A stretch of 21,661 nucleotides of DNA from Actinobacteria bacterium UBA5182 (GCA_002413185.1 DHWM01000119.1:1-21661), one strand, 5' to 3'. Shown: positions 1 through 6,662, counted from the first letter of the stretch. Numbers and translations: made by a program. Notes: generated by a model not told the origin, from the sequence alone.

Positions 1-2
1 GG

Positions 3-122
3 CCTCTAGACGATGGGACCGAGTGCTGCTGGGTGGATTATCCCAGACGGGTCAGGGTCGGCCGAATGCTGCCCGAACTCCAAGCCATCGCCGAGGACTA
101 CCGCTCGGATGGCCCGACTTGA
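3..122 (+). CDS. 3' end of an unrecognised protein (partial)
   Basis: The frame is open from the left edge and stops with TGA at 120-122, leaving 39 residues of a C-terminus. The visible part is mixed charged and hydrophobic, with CCWVDYPRR followed by an acidic amphipathic stretch MLPELQAIAEDY. It reads like a genuine coding tail and is followed at once by a strong hairpin at 167-204, as expected at the end of a transcription unit. I do not recognise the family from this fragment, and the start lies outside the window. Confidence 0.5.
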   Translation, partial: PLDDGTECCWVDYPRRVRVGRMLPELQAIAEDYRSDGPT

Positions 123-166
123 CTAGATACCGACCAAGCGGGTAAGCTCATCGTGCCCGCTCGAAG

Positions 167-204
167 AGCCTGATGCGATCCCCTCGAGGTGTCCGCATCA
201 GGCT
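167..204 (+). terminator. Strong hairpin, probable terminator
   Basis: A perfect 11-bp inverted repeat (167-177 against 194-204) flanks a 16-base loop that itself contains the palindrome CCTCGAGG. It is followed by CATCCTTTTG, a weak T-run. It lies 44 bases after the stop of the partial gene at 3-122, so it most likely ends that transcript. On the minus strand it could also stop read-through from the tRNA-Gln gene. Confidence 0.6.
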
Positions 205-354
205 CATCCTTTTGCGGCCGCAGGAAAGCATCCCCGAACCGGTGTCATCTGGCTCGAAAAGGATCCTGGATGACCCGTGTTTTCGCCGGACACGGGGCCG
301 TGGAGAGGCGCAAACAGAGCGCTCTCGAGGATGTGGTCGTCCTAGCGTGGCTTG
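205..354. other. Non-coding stretch between hairpin and tRNA
   Basis: No convincing gene is visible. Two nested inverted repeats occur: GTCATC at 244-249 with GATGAC at 269-274, and CCCGTGT at 274-280 with ACACGGG at 290-296. They could form a structured trailer for the minus-strand tRNA transcript, but neither has a T-run and I assign no function. Confidence 0.3.
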
Positions 355-425
355 CTGGCCCGCCTGGATTCGAACCAGGACTAACTGATCCAGAGTCAGC
401 CGGGCTACCGTTACCCCACGGGCCA
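355..425 (-). tRNA. tRNA-Gln (anticodon CTG)
   Basis: The reverse complement folds as a complete cloverleaf. It has a perfect 7-bp acceptor stem (TGGCCCG with CGGGCCA), a 4-bp D stem, and an anticodon stem GCTGA/TCAGT with loop CTCTGGA that places CTG at positions 34-36. The variable loop is 4 bases, the T arm is CCTGG-TTCGAAT-CCAGG and the discriminator is G. The 3' CCA is not encoded: the next bases read CAA, so it must be added after transcription. The tRNA reads glutamine codon CAG, the preferred Gln codon in high-GC genomes. Confidence 0.95.
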
Positions 426-443
426 GTGGGTGGATCAGCCGGA

Positions 444-449
444 ATGCTA
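444..449 (-). promoter_or_regulatory. Possible -10 box for tRNA-Gln
   Basis: On the minus strand TAGCAT fits the TANNNT pattern of actinobacterial -10 elements and lies 18 bases upstream of the tRNA 5' end. No clear -35 element is visible, so this is a weak call from position and consensus only. Confidence 0.3.
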
Positions 450-536
450 TCGGCTTCGGGGGAGTGCGGCACTTCCAGGGGGCACGCCGTGCCTAGCCAA
501 AGTGACTGCAATCCATCAGCGCGGCGTGAGGATCCG

Positions 537-950
537 CTACGTCACCGTGAAGACCGACTTGCTGTTCCCCTTTCCGCAGGCGGTGACCACCGTGATGAGA
601 CCGGTCGTCGCTCCGGGAGGGACCGTGGCTGTGATCTTGGTGTACGAGTTCACGGTGAAGGCGCTGTTCACCCCATTGAGCTGGACCCTCGTGGCTCTCG
701 CGAAGGCTGTTCCGGCGATGGTCACCACCGTTCCGACGGACCCGCTGGTCCGGGTGAACTGCTTGACCTTCGGCTTCACCTTGAAGACCGAGTCACTGGT
801 GTCCGAACCCGTTGGCGTCGTTACGGAGATGGGCCCGGTGAGCGCCCGGGTCGGGACCGATGTTTCGATCTGCGAATCGAAGATGTCGGAGAAGGCGGCC
901 GGGATCCCGTTGAACGCGATCTGGGTGGCTCGGCGTCGATCAAGAGTGCG
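537..950 (-). pseudogene. TIG/IPT-domain protein, 3' fragment
   Basis: The frame is open from codon 950 to a TAG at 537-539, giving 137 residues with one partial and one complete TIG/IPT (immunoglobulin-like) repeat. The complete repeat runs from about residue 60 to 137: PTSG-type entry (RTSGSVGTVVTI), FARATRVQLNG, then ITATVPPGATTGLITV. The preceding half-repeat has ATQIAFNG and TSVPTRALTGPISVTT. Such domains occur in secreted or surface proteins. No start codon, signal peptide or first half of the upstream repeat is in frame; a TGA at 951-953 closes it. Possible continuation (RGSRVSLGAPGGARVSDALL) is in another frame just upstream. It is probably the remains of a longer surface protein. A GTG at 779 could give a single-domain 80-residue product, which I think less likely. 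Confidence 0.6.
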
Positions 951-1088
951 TCAGAGACCCTGGCTCCGCCTGGCGCGCCGAGGGACACCCGGGAGCCGCG
1001 GCTTGACGGGTCCCGGCCGGTCACTGAGCCCCGCCCTCTCGGTCCGCCCACGGAGGGAGCCTCGATGCCCGATCGTCGTCGCCTCCTC

Positions 1089-1209
1089 CGCGCCGATGGC
1101 CCCCACGAGGATCTCCACCAACGCGACCGGAGATCCCAAGCCGGATGCTGATGACCGACGCCGCGAGAGCCATGGCGACCCACACGGAGGCGACGAAGTA
1201 GATGTTCAC
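1089..1209 (-). pseudogene. Cation/proton antiporter-like protein, N-terminal fragment
   Basis: A GTG at 1209 has an excellent AGGAGGT ribosome site seven bases upstream and begins NIYFVASVWVAMALAASV, a first membrane helix. Reading on requires skipping one extra base near 1130 (minus strand TCCGG instead of TCGG). That restores ISIRLGISVALVEILVGAIGA, typical of the first two helices of CPA2-type sodium or potassium/proton antiporters. Similarity ends after 40 codons at about 1089, and the DNA runs into the TIG fragment. About 350 residues of a normal antiporter are missing, so this is a truncated relic or a misjoined assembly. Family assignment is from recalled sequence resemblance only. Confidence 0.5.
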
Positions 1210-1361
1210 CCGCTCCACCTCCTCATCCGAGGCCGGTAGAGGCGGAGCGTGCCTCGACCAGCGTCGTTCTGGGTAGAGGCCATTAGCCGGGGCGATCTGG
1301 GCATTTGAGGGGAGCGAGCCTCATCGCTCCGAAACGCGCAGTCTAGCAAAGCGCTGCCAGC

Positions 1362-1380
1362 GGCCTCCTTTGAGGAGGCC
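1362..1380. repeat. Short perfect hairpin
   Basis: GGCCTCC and GGAGGCC form a 7-bp stem around a five-base loop (TTTGA). There is no following T-run. It lies between the antiporter relic and the HU gene and could be a factor-independent stop or a structured leader element. Confidence 0.4.
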
Positions 1381-1482
1381 CGTTGGCCGAATACGGAGGA
1401 ACCCCTCCCGCCCCGGTCGAACCGTGTACAGGGCCCGACCGCGCTGTTCTCCGTGGGGGCTGGCAAGACATTCCGGATTGGG

Positions 1483-1508
1483 TCGGGCTACCGTTACCCG
1501 ACGGCCCA
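1483..1508 (-). repeat. tRNA-Gln 5'-half-like sequence
   Basis: This 26-base stretch matches 400-425, the 5' acceptor strand plus D arm of tRNA-Gln, at 23 of 26 positions, including an exact D-arm block. No anticodon arm or T arm follows in register, so it is not a complete tRNA. GTCGGG and CCCGAC inside it can form a 6-bp hairpin. It sits about 55 bases before the HU start. Confidence 0.5.
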
Positions 1509-1563
1509 AGGCCCACCAGACGATCGGAAGCGCGCGAGCGCGAAGCCGGGGGGGGAGGTTCAC

Positions 1564-1911
1564 GTGAACAAGAGCGAGCTGGTGGCCTCGATCGCGGGCC
1601 GGACCAGGCTTCCGGCCTCCGAGGTCGCCGTGGTGGTGGACGCTGCCCTCGAGGCCATCAAGGGTTCGGTGGCGCGGGGGGGCAAGGTCGTCCTGTCGGG
1701 GTTCGGGACGTTCGGGCGCCGGACCCGGGCCCCCCGGACGGCTCGCGACATATTGGCCGGGCGGGCGGTCAGGGTCCCTGCCACGAACGTCGTGGTGTTC
1801 AAGGCGGGCAAGCCATTCAAGGAAGCGGTGGCCAAGGCGCGCGGACGGCCCCGGGTTGCGCCGTCACCCGCTGGCCGTGCGACGGCGAGGACAACCACCG
1901 GCAAACGGTAA
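1564..1911 (+). CDS. hup: HU-family nucleoid protein
   Basis: This is a DNA-bending histone-like protein of 115 residues. The GTG start at 1564 follows a GGGGAGGT ribosome site and gives the family N-terminus NKSELVASIAGRT; in-frame codons further upstream have no such site. Helices occupy residues 3-38, GFGTF is at 46-50, the DNA-binding beta arm is at about 52-75 and a GK-containing tail helix follows at 80-92. A short basic Ala/Pro/Arg/Lys tail (93-115) extends beyond the roughly 90-residue core, as in many actinobacterial HU proteins. Oddly, the arm-tip Asn-Pro of HU is replaced by Asp62-Ile63, so the usual intercalating proline is absent. The gene converges on the ABC permease with two bases between the stop codons. 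Location next to cofC and gpsA fits the actinobacterial hupB neighbourhood. Confidence 0.92.
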   Translation: MNKSELVASIAGRTRLPASEVAVVVDAALEAIKGSVARGGKVVLSGFGTFGRRTRAPRTARDILAGRAVRVPATNVVVFKAGKPFKEAVAKARGRPRVAPSPAGRATARTTTGKR

Positions 1912-1913
1912 GG

Positions 1914-2756
1914 CTACTTGACCAATCTTCGTCGGAGCAGGTTCAGCGGCAGGACGAACAACCCGGCGGTCAGGACCAGGATCCACAGCGCGGCCCGCCC
2001 GGCCGCGGCGGCGTCCCCCGTCAGGATCAGCGAACGCATCAGGTTGACGGCCTGGTGCAGCGGGACGAACCAGGCGACGGTCTGGACCCAGCCGGGCATC
2101 CGGTCGAGCGGGAAGAAGACCCCGCTGAACAGGAACATCGGGGTGATGAACATGGTCCAGTAGTAGGAGAACATATCGATGATCGGGATGACCGCGGTGA
2201 ACGAGAGCCCGATGATCGAGAACATCATGCCGGTCAGGGCGACGGCCACCGGCGTCAGGATCGCCAGCCACGAATGCACCACCCCGAACATCGACGCGAT
2301 GAGGATGAACAGCGTTCCGTAGATCAGTGACCTGGTGGTGCCCCACAGGAGCTCGCCCAGTCCGATGTCCTCGATGGTCAGCGGCGTCGACATCACGGCG
2401 TCGTAGATCTTGCCGAACTGCATCTTCACGAAGCAGTTGAACGTCACCTCGAACGAGGTCCCGAACATGGCCGCCGTCGCCACCAGCCCGGGGGCGATGA
2501 AGTCCAGATAGCGGTATCCCTTGATCCGGGCGAGGTACGCGCCCAGCCCGAGCCCCATGGCCAGGAGGTACAGGAACGGCTCGAAGAAGTTCGGCAGGAT
2601 GTTGAACTTGTACGTCCGTTTGTAGATGGCGGCGTCGCGCTGCCACAGGCGCCACGCTTTCGTGACCCGGACATCGGGGACGCGGACGATGTCGCGGAGG
2701 AGGCTCCGGCGTCCTGTTCGGACTGCGATCCCGGCCGGAGTCACGGTCCGGGCCAT
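1914..2756 (-). CDS. ABC-2 type exporter permease (NodJ-like)
   Basis: This 280-residue integral membrane protein is the permease half of an ABC-2 exporter. After a basic cytoplasmic N-terminus of about 50 residues come six hydrophobic segments. Recognisable NodJ-type stretches are NILPNFFEPFLYLLAMGLGLG, YLDFIAPGLVATAAMFG and SYYWTMFITPMFLFSGVFFP. The ATG at 2756 overlaps the ATPase stop by one base (TAATG), so the two genes are translationally coupled and should form one complex, with two permeases and two ATPases. The substrate cannot be read from sequence; relatives export oligosaccharides, drugs or lipids. The stop faces HU with a two-base gap, leaving no room for a separate terminator. 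Confidence 0.88.
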   Translation of the reverse strand: MARTVTPAGIAVRTGRRSLLRDIVRVPDVRVTKAWRLWQRDAAIYKRTYKFNILPNFFEPFLYLLAMGLGLGAYLARIKGYRYLDFIAPGLVATAAMFGTSFEVTFNCFVKMQFGKIYDAVMSTPLTIEDIGLGELLWGTTRSLIYGTLFILIASMFGVVHSWLAILTPVAVALTGMMFSIIGLSFTAVIPIIDMFSYYWTMFITPMFLFSGVFFPLDRMPGWVQTVAWFVPLHQAVNLMRSLILTGDAAAAGRAALWILVLTAGLFVLPLNLLRRRLVK

Positions 2757-3682
2757 TACTCGAGCAGCCCCCTTCCCGTGAGCGCCAGGAACACGTCCTC
2801 GAGCGTCCCGCCCCGAAGCCATACCGTTGAGGGGACGACCGGGAGCGACCGAACCTTCGACAGGAAGGCGTCGCCGTCTGTGGTGTAGAAGAGCCACCGA
2901 TCGGCCAGGCGCTCGGCCCGGTCGGCCACCGGCTCCAGCGCGGCCAGGCTTTCCTCCAGCTCTCGGGGCGGTTCGAACACCTCGATCACCTGCGGGGAGG
3001 TGTGTCGCTCGATGACCTCGCGAGGTGAGCCCTCCACCAGGATCCGTCCCTCGTGCATGATCACCAGCCGGTCGCACAGCTGGGAGGCCTCCTCCATGTA
3101 GTGGGTGGTCAACAGGAGCGTCACCCCCTGGCGTTTGAGCGACCGCAGCTTCTCCCACACCAGGTGCCTGGCCTGCGGGTCGAGGCCCGTGGTGGGTTCG
3201 TCCAGGATGAGGAGCTCGGGCTCGTTCATCAGCGCCCGGGCGATCAGGAGCCGCCGCTTCATCCCGCCGGACAGTCGGGGGATGGGCCAGTCCCCCTTGT
3301 CCTCGAGGGCCACGAACCGGAGGAACTCTTCCGCCCGCGGCCTCGAGACCCTTGGGGCGATGTCGAAGTACCGCGCGTAGATCATGAGGTTCTCGAGAAC
3401 GGTCACCTCCTCGTCCAGGTTGTTCTCCTGGGGCACCACGCCCATGCGCCTCTTGATCCGGCGGCCGTCGAGCCACGCCCGCATGGCGAGGACGGTGAGC
3501 TCGCCTCCCGACGGCGGGGACGAGCAGGAGATCATCCGCATGATGGTGGTCTTCCCCGCACCGTTCGGCCCGAGGAAGCCGAAGCACTCGCCGTGGCGGA
3601 CTTCGAAGTCGATGCCCTTCACCGCCTCGAAAGAGCCGTAGCTCTTGAAGAGGGCGCGCGCGAGGACGACCGGGTCCGGCAT
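2756..3682 (-). CDS. ABC transporter ATP-binding protein (NodI/DrrA-like)
   Basis: This 308-residue protein powers the exporter made with the downstream permease. Walker A GPNGAGKT is at residues 38-45, the Q-loop glutamine at about 86, the signature LSGGMKR at 138-144, Walker B LLILDE ending at 163, the D-loop just after, and the switch histidine near 195. A C-terminal domain of about 90 residues after the nucleotide-binding domain is usual for NodI/DrrA-type ATPases. The ATG at 3682 begins MPDPVVLARALFKSYG, as expected for the family. No good ribosome site precedes it, but TACACT lies just upstream and would give an almost leaderless message. The gene follows the cold-shock-domain gene by 71 bases. 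Substrate unknown. Confidence 0.9.
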   Translation of the reverse strand: MPDPVVLARALFKSYGSFEAVKGIDFEVRHGECFGFLGPNGAGKTTIMRMISCSSPPSGGELTVLAMRAWLDGRRIKRRMGVVPQENNLDEEVTVLENLMIYARYFDIAPRVSRPRAEEFLRFVALEDKGDWPIPRLSGGMKRRLLIARALMNEPELLILDEPTTGLDPQARHLVWEKLRSLKRQGVTLLLTTHYMEEASQLCDRLVIMHEGRILVEGSPREVIERHTSPQVIEVFEPPRELEESLAALEPVADRAERLADRWLFYTTDGDAFLSKVRSLPVVPSTVWLRGGTLEDVFLALTGRGLLE

Positions 3683-3753
3683 GACCGCGAGTGTATCGAA
3701 GGTCCGGGTGGGCGCCGAGGAACGTTCCGGGCGCCCGGCTGGGGCTGCCGGCG

Positions 3754-3963
3754 TCAGGCGAAGCTGATGATCTTGAGCGCGCGGGCCAGCTTCCGGCCGC
3801 TCTCTTCGGCCACCTCGTAGACCACGCGCTGGCCCACCCGGAGTGTCCGAAGGCCCGAGCCCTCCATGGACGTCGCGTCGATCAGGATCTCCGAGCGGTC
3901 GTCCTGCAGGAGCGACCCGGTCCGGTGCTCCTCGTCGTATTCCTTGATGGTCCCCTGCGCCAT
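3754..3963 (-). CDS. Divergent cold-shock-domain protein
   Basis: This 69-residue protein has the length and framework of a CspA-type OB-fold. It begins MAQGTIKEYDEE, where the family has GTVKWFN, and it has GSGLRTLRVGQRVVYEV in place of the usual GQxVxFEV strand. The RNA-stacking residues are lost. The Trp is Glu8, the RNP1 block KGFGFI has become HRTGSL (13-18), and the RNP2 block VFVHF has become ILIDA (26-30). It may bind something other than single-stranded nucleic acid, or bind it differently. The ATG at 3963 follows AGGAG closely. It lies 42 bases after cofC and before the ABC ATPase, in the same direction, so it is probably co-transcribed. Confidence 0.75.
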   Translation of the reverse strand: MAQGTIKEYDEEHRTGSLLQDDRSEILIDATSMEGSGLRTLRVGQRVVYEVAEESGRKLARALKIISFA

Positions 3964-4005
3964 GTCTCCTGCCTTTCTCCCATGCCCATCGGCGCCCCGG
4001 TGCGA

Positions 4006-4644
4006 TCAGGCGCCGACCCGCAGTCTCTCGGCCAGCCCCATGTCCCGGCAAGCCTGCCACGTTCGCCCACGCGGGCGTTCCGCCAGGATCCGCTCCAGAT
4101 CCGCCGGGCGGTCGAGATCGAACGCCAGCTCTGGGAGGCGCGCCTCATGGAATGTCAGACCCTTCCGGTACGCTTCGGCTCGGTGCTTCGCAAAGGAGGA
4201 CCGCCCGAATCGCGCCCCGATGGCCGAGCCCGGCCTTCGAACCAAGAGGTTGGTGCCGCCGTCGGACTCCGCCGGCGCCGCCACCACCGGGCCCGGCAGC
4301 GAGAGGGCCGCCGCCAGCGCCCCGGGGGTGATGAGCGGAAGATCGGCCAGGAGGACGGCGAGCTCGTCCCGGTCCTCCATGGCATCCTCCACCTGCCGGA
4401 CCGCCGCTGAGAGCGTCTCGCCCTCTTCGGCGATGGTGTGCGCGCCGGCCTGGGCGCCCGCTCGCAGCACGTCGTGCTGGCGCGAAACGACCCAGACGTC
4501 CCACCCGGGCTGGACCGTCGCGGCAGCCAGCACGTCCGCCATCATGGCCATCGTGAGCGTTGCCCGCTCCTGTGGGAAGAGCACGCCCGACAGCCGGCGC
4601 TTCGCCTGCGACAACCTCTTCACCGGAACCGCGAGCACCCGCAT
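4006..4644 (-). CDS. cofC: CofC/FbiD, phospholactate or PEP guanylyltransferase (F420 synthesis)
   Basis: This 212-residue nucleotidyltransferase is of the CofC/FbiD family. It joins GTP to 2-phospho-L-lactate or, in mycobacteria, to phosphoenolpyruvate, making the activated side chain that is passed to Fo in coenzyme F420 synthesis. The N-terminus VLAVPVKRLSQAKRRLS is the nucleotide-binding loop of the family. ADLPLITPGAL carries the metal-binding Asp; SDGGTNLL and ARFGRSSFAKH are the substrate-site blocks. The length matches the family. The start has no ribosome site, but TATTCT lies nine bases upstream, which suggests a leaderless transcript. The neighbouring PlsC-like gene is divergent. 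Which acceptor is used cannot be told from sequence. The rest of the F420 pathway is not in the window. Confidence 0.9.
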   Translation of the reverse strand: MRVLAVPVKRLSQAKRRLSGVLFPQERATLTMAMMADVLAAATVQPGWDVWVVSRQHDVLRAGAQAGAHTIAEEGETLSAAVRQVEDAMEDRDELAVLLADLPLITPGALAAALSLPGPVVAAPAESDGGTNLLVRRPGSAIGARFGRSSFAKHRAEAYRKGLTFHEARLPELAFDLDRPADLERILAERPRGRTWQACRDMGLAERLRVGA

Positions 4645-4650
4645 GGCTGG

Positions 4651-4680
4651 CTAGAATAGCCGCGCCCCCGACCCAGGAGG
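4651..4680. promoter_or_regulatory. Divergent promoter between cofC and acyltransferase
   Basis: The 40-base gap between the two start codons contains AGAATA at 4653-4658. It reads TAGAAT (4652-4657) on the plus strand and TATTCT on the minus strand. Both fit a TANNNT -10 box, so the two promoters would overlap and might exclude one another. AGGAGG at 4675-4680 is the ribosome site of the plus-strand gene. No clear -35 elements are seen. Confidence 0.4.
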
Positions 4681-4684
4681 GATC

Positions 4685-5362
4685 GTGCGACCACCGGAGC
4701 CCTGGTATCGATTCGCCGTGTTGACGCTTCGGCCTCCGGTCGGCTTGTGGTTCAACTGGCGGTTCGAAGGGCTCGAGAACATTCCGGCCGAGGGTCCGGT
4801 GCTCGTCGCCTGCAACCATATCTCCTACTTCGATCCGCTGGCTCACGGATACATGCTGATCAAGGCGGGCCGGCGACCCAGGTATCTGGCCAAGAGCGAG
4901 CTGTACGGGAATTGGCTGCTTCGGCACGTCCTCGAAGGCGCCAGGCAGATCCGGGTGGAGCGGGGGAGCGGCTCGGCGGCGCCCCTTGACGCCGCCAAGG
5001 CCGCGCTCAAGGACGGCCAGGCGGTGATGATCTATCCGGAGTCCACGATCACTCGGAACCCAGACTTCACCCCGATGCAGGGCAAGACCGGAGTGGCCCG
5101 CTTGACGCTGTCGGCCGACGTCCCCGTCCTGCCGATCGCCGTGTGGGGCTCCCAGCACGTGTGGCAGCGCGACGGGGCTCGCAGCCTCGCATTCGGCCGG
5201 CCCATCTGGTTGAAGGCCGCCGCGCCGCTCGACTTCTCCGACTTCGAGGGGAGGCAGGAGGACCCGGCGGCGCTCCGTCACGTCACCGACATGGTCATGG
5301 ACGAGCTGGCCCGCCTGGTCAACGACCTCCGAGCCAGGTATCCGAAGCGGTGGGAGGCGTAG
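4685..5362 (+). CDS. 1-acyl-glycerol-3-phosphate acyltransferase family (PlsC-like)
   Basis: This 225-residue enzyme is of the PlsC lysophospholipid acyltransferase family, which transfers an acyl chain to lysophosphatidate at the inner face of the membrane. The catalytic NHxxxxD motif is NHISYFD, with His45 and Asp50. RYLAKSELY (66-74) forms the second block, and YPESTIT at 117-123 and GKTGVARL at 133-140 form the third and fourth. A hydrophobic N-terminal segment may dip into the membrane. The GTG start at 4685 has AGGAGG four bases upstream. It is followed by a small membrane protein and gpsA, whose product glycerol-3-phosphate is the precursor for this lipid pathway, so a phospholipid-synthesis operon is likely. 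The exact acceptor is inferred from family and context. Confidence 0.88.
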   Translation: MRPPEPWYRFAVLTLRPPVGLWFNWRFEGLENIPAEGPVLVACNHISYFDPLAHGYMLIKAGRRPRYLAKSELYGNWLLRHVLEGARQIRVERGSGSAAPLDAAKAALKDGQAVMIYPESTITRNPDFTPMQGKTGVARLTLSADVPVLPIAVWGSQHVWQRDGARSLAFGRPIWLKAAAPLDFSDFEGRQEDPAALRHVTDMVMDELARLVNDLRARYPKRWEA

Positions 5363-5401
5363 GCGGCGGGACATCCGACACGAGGAAGGGGGGATGAAGG
5401 G

Positions 5402-5614
5402 ATGCCACTCCTGATCGTCCTCTCGTTCCTGGTGCTGATCGCTCTGTACTCCGGATTGCTGCATCGAAAGGCCCACCGGCTGGCGCCGGGCGCGCGGTGG
5501 CGCCGGACGGACGAGGTGTTCCGAGATCCGTCGACGGGCCGGACGGTCCGAGTGTGGGTCGATCCGCGGGACGGAGGCCGCCACTTCGTTCCCGAGGGGC
5601 GAGCACGGAAATGA
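5402..5614 (+). CDS. Small membrane-anchored protein of unknown function
   Basis: This is a 70-residue protein. An N-terminal hydrophobic helix (residues 3-20, LLIVLSFLVLIALYSGLL) is followed by a basic region and then FRDPSTGRTVRVWVDPRDGGRHFV, which looks like a small beta-rich cytoplasmic or periplasmic module. The ATG at 5402 follows a purine-rich GAAGGGGGGATGAAGG ribosome region; another ATG at 5394 is out of frame. Its stop TGA overlaps the gpsA ATG (ATGA), so it is translationally coupled to gpsA and part of the acyltransferase-gpsA operon. No function is known to me. Confidence 0.75.
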   Translation: MPLLIVLSFLVLIALYSGLLHRKAHRLAPGARWRRTDEVFRDPSTGRTVRVWVDPRDGGRHFVPEGRARK

Positions 5615-6627
5615 CGGGCGAACCTCGCATCGCCGTGATCGGGGCGGGATCTTGGGGGACCGCCTTTGCCAGCGTCACGGCCGGCAACGGCGTCGACACC
5701 GTGTTGTGGGCTCGGCGGCCGGATCTGGCCGAGGCGATCGCCGAGCGCCACGAGAATCCCGAGTACCTGCCGGGGATCGAGTGCTTCCGCCGGCGCTCTG
5801 GGCCACCTCCGAACTGGAGCGAGCCGTCGGCGGCGCGTCCTTCGTGGCGATGGGCGTGCCCTCGCACGCGTTCCGCCAGATCTTCCGCGCCCTCCTTCCG
5901 TTCCTAGGGTCGGACGCGCCCGTGGTGTCGCTGTCGAAGGGCATCGAGCAGGACACCATGAAGCGGATGAGCGAGATCCTGGAGGAGGAGGGATCGATCG
6001 GACCGAGGCGCATCGCGGTGCTGTCGGGCCCAACCTGGCCAAGGAGATGGTGAAGCGCCAGCCCAGCGCGACGACCGTGGCCTGCGCCGACCTGGAGCAG
6101 GCCCGTCGGATGCAGGGTGTTTTGATGGCCCCGTACTTCCGGGTCTACACGAATCCCGACGTGGTCGGTTGTGAGCTGGCCGGAGCGATGAAGAACGTCC
6201 TGGCCATCGCCGCAGGGATCGCCGATGGGATGGGGTTCGGCGACAACGCCAAAGCCTCGCTCATCACCAGAGGGCTGGCCGAGCTGGCTCGCCTGGGGGC
6301 CTCGCTCGGACCCCGCTGACGTTCGCCGGGCTGGCCGGGATGGGCGACCTCATCGCCACCTGCGCCTCCCCGCTGTCCCGAAACCGCCATGTCGGAGTGG
6401 AGCTCGGAAGGGGGAGGGCGCTGGATGACATCATCGGGGAGATGAACATGGTGGCCGAGGGCGTGAAGACTTCGCGGCCGCTCTGCACAATCGCCGAACG
6501 ACAGGGAGTGGAGGTCCCGATCTCCGAGCACGTCGTCAAGGTGCTCTACGAGGGCGTCTCGCCACAGGACATGGTTCGCTCGCTCATGATGCGGGAGGCG
6601 AAGCCCGAGCTCGAGGGGATCGCCTGA
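5611..6627 (+). pseudogene. gpsA: NAD(P)H glycerol-3-phosphate dehydrogenase, three frameshifts
   Basis: GpsA reduces dihydroxyacetone phosphate to sn-glycerol-3-phosphate for phospholipid synthesis. The Rossmann motif IAVIGAGSWGTAFA is at the N-terminus. Later blocks are GVPSHAFRQIF, VVSLSKGIEQDT, VLSGPNLAKE, ELAGAMKNVLAIAAGIADG with the catalytic Lys, GDNAKASLITRGLAE and GDLIATC. The blocks are spread over three reading frames. One base is missing at about 5781 (GAGGTG reads GAGTG), one at about 6031 (a C-run) and one at about 6309 (a G-run). Restoring one base at each point gives an uninterrupted protein of about 339 residues, the normal family length. All family blocks are otherwise intact, so sequencing error at homopolymers is more likely than decay. 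ATGA overlap with the upstream gene sets the start. Confidence 0.9.
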
Positions 6628-6636
6628 GGAACGGAT

Positions 6637-6658
6637 CGAAGCCGGCGGGTGCGCTTCG
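6637..6658. terminator. Possible bidirectional terminator hairpin
   Basis: CGAAGC (6637-6642) and GCTTCG (6653-6658) form a 6-bp stem with a ten-base loop. It lies in the 35-base gap between the convergent stops of gpsA and the DUF4012 gene. There is no T-run on either side, so the call rests on position and pairing only. Confidence 0.3.
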
Positions 6659-6662
6659 TCCC

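Larger units (their letters stand above)
1210..1563. other. Non-coding region upstream of HU
   Basis: This 354-base gap holds no convincing gene. It contains a compact hairpin (1362-1380) and a tRNA-Gln-like segment (1483-1508). The HU ribosome-binding site GGGGGGAGGT ends just before 1560. No clear promoter hexamers were found. Confidence 0.45.

Noticed and set aside
189..1239. Two long plus-strand open frames across the tRNA and broken-gene region
   Set aside because: They run through the tRNA on the opposite strand, have shadow composition and no domain, while the minus strand shows TIG repeats.
1375..1510. A complete second tRNA-Gln gene on the minus strand
   Set aside because: Only the acceptor 5' strand and D arm match. 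No anticodon stem or TTCGA-type T arm follows at the right distance.
1453..1563. Possible upstream extension of HU from 1453
   Set aside because: The extra 37 residues have no HU similarity, no ribosome site and overlap the tRNA-like sequence; GTG 1564 has a strong ribosome site.
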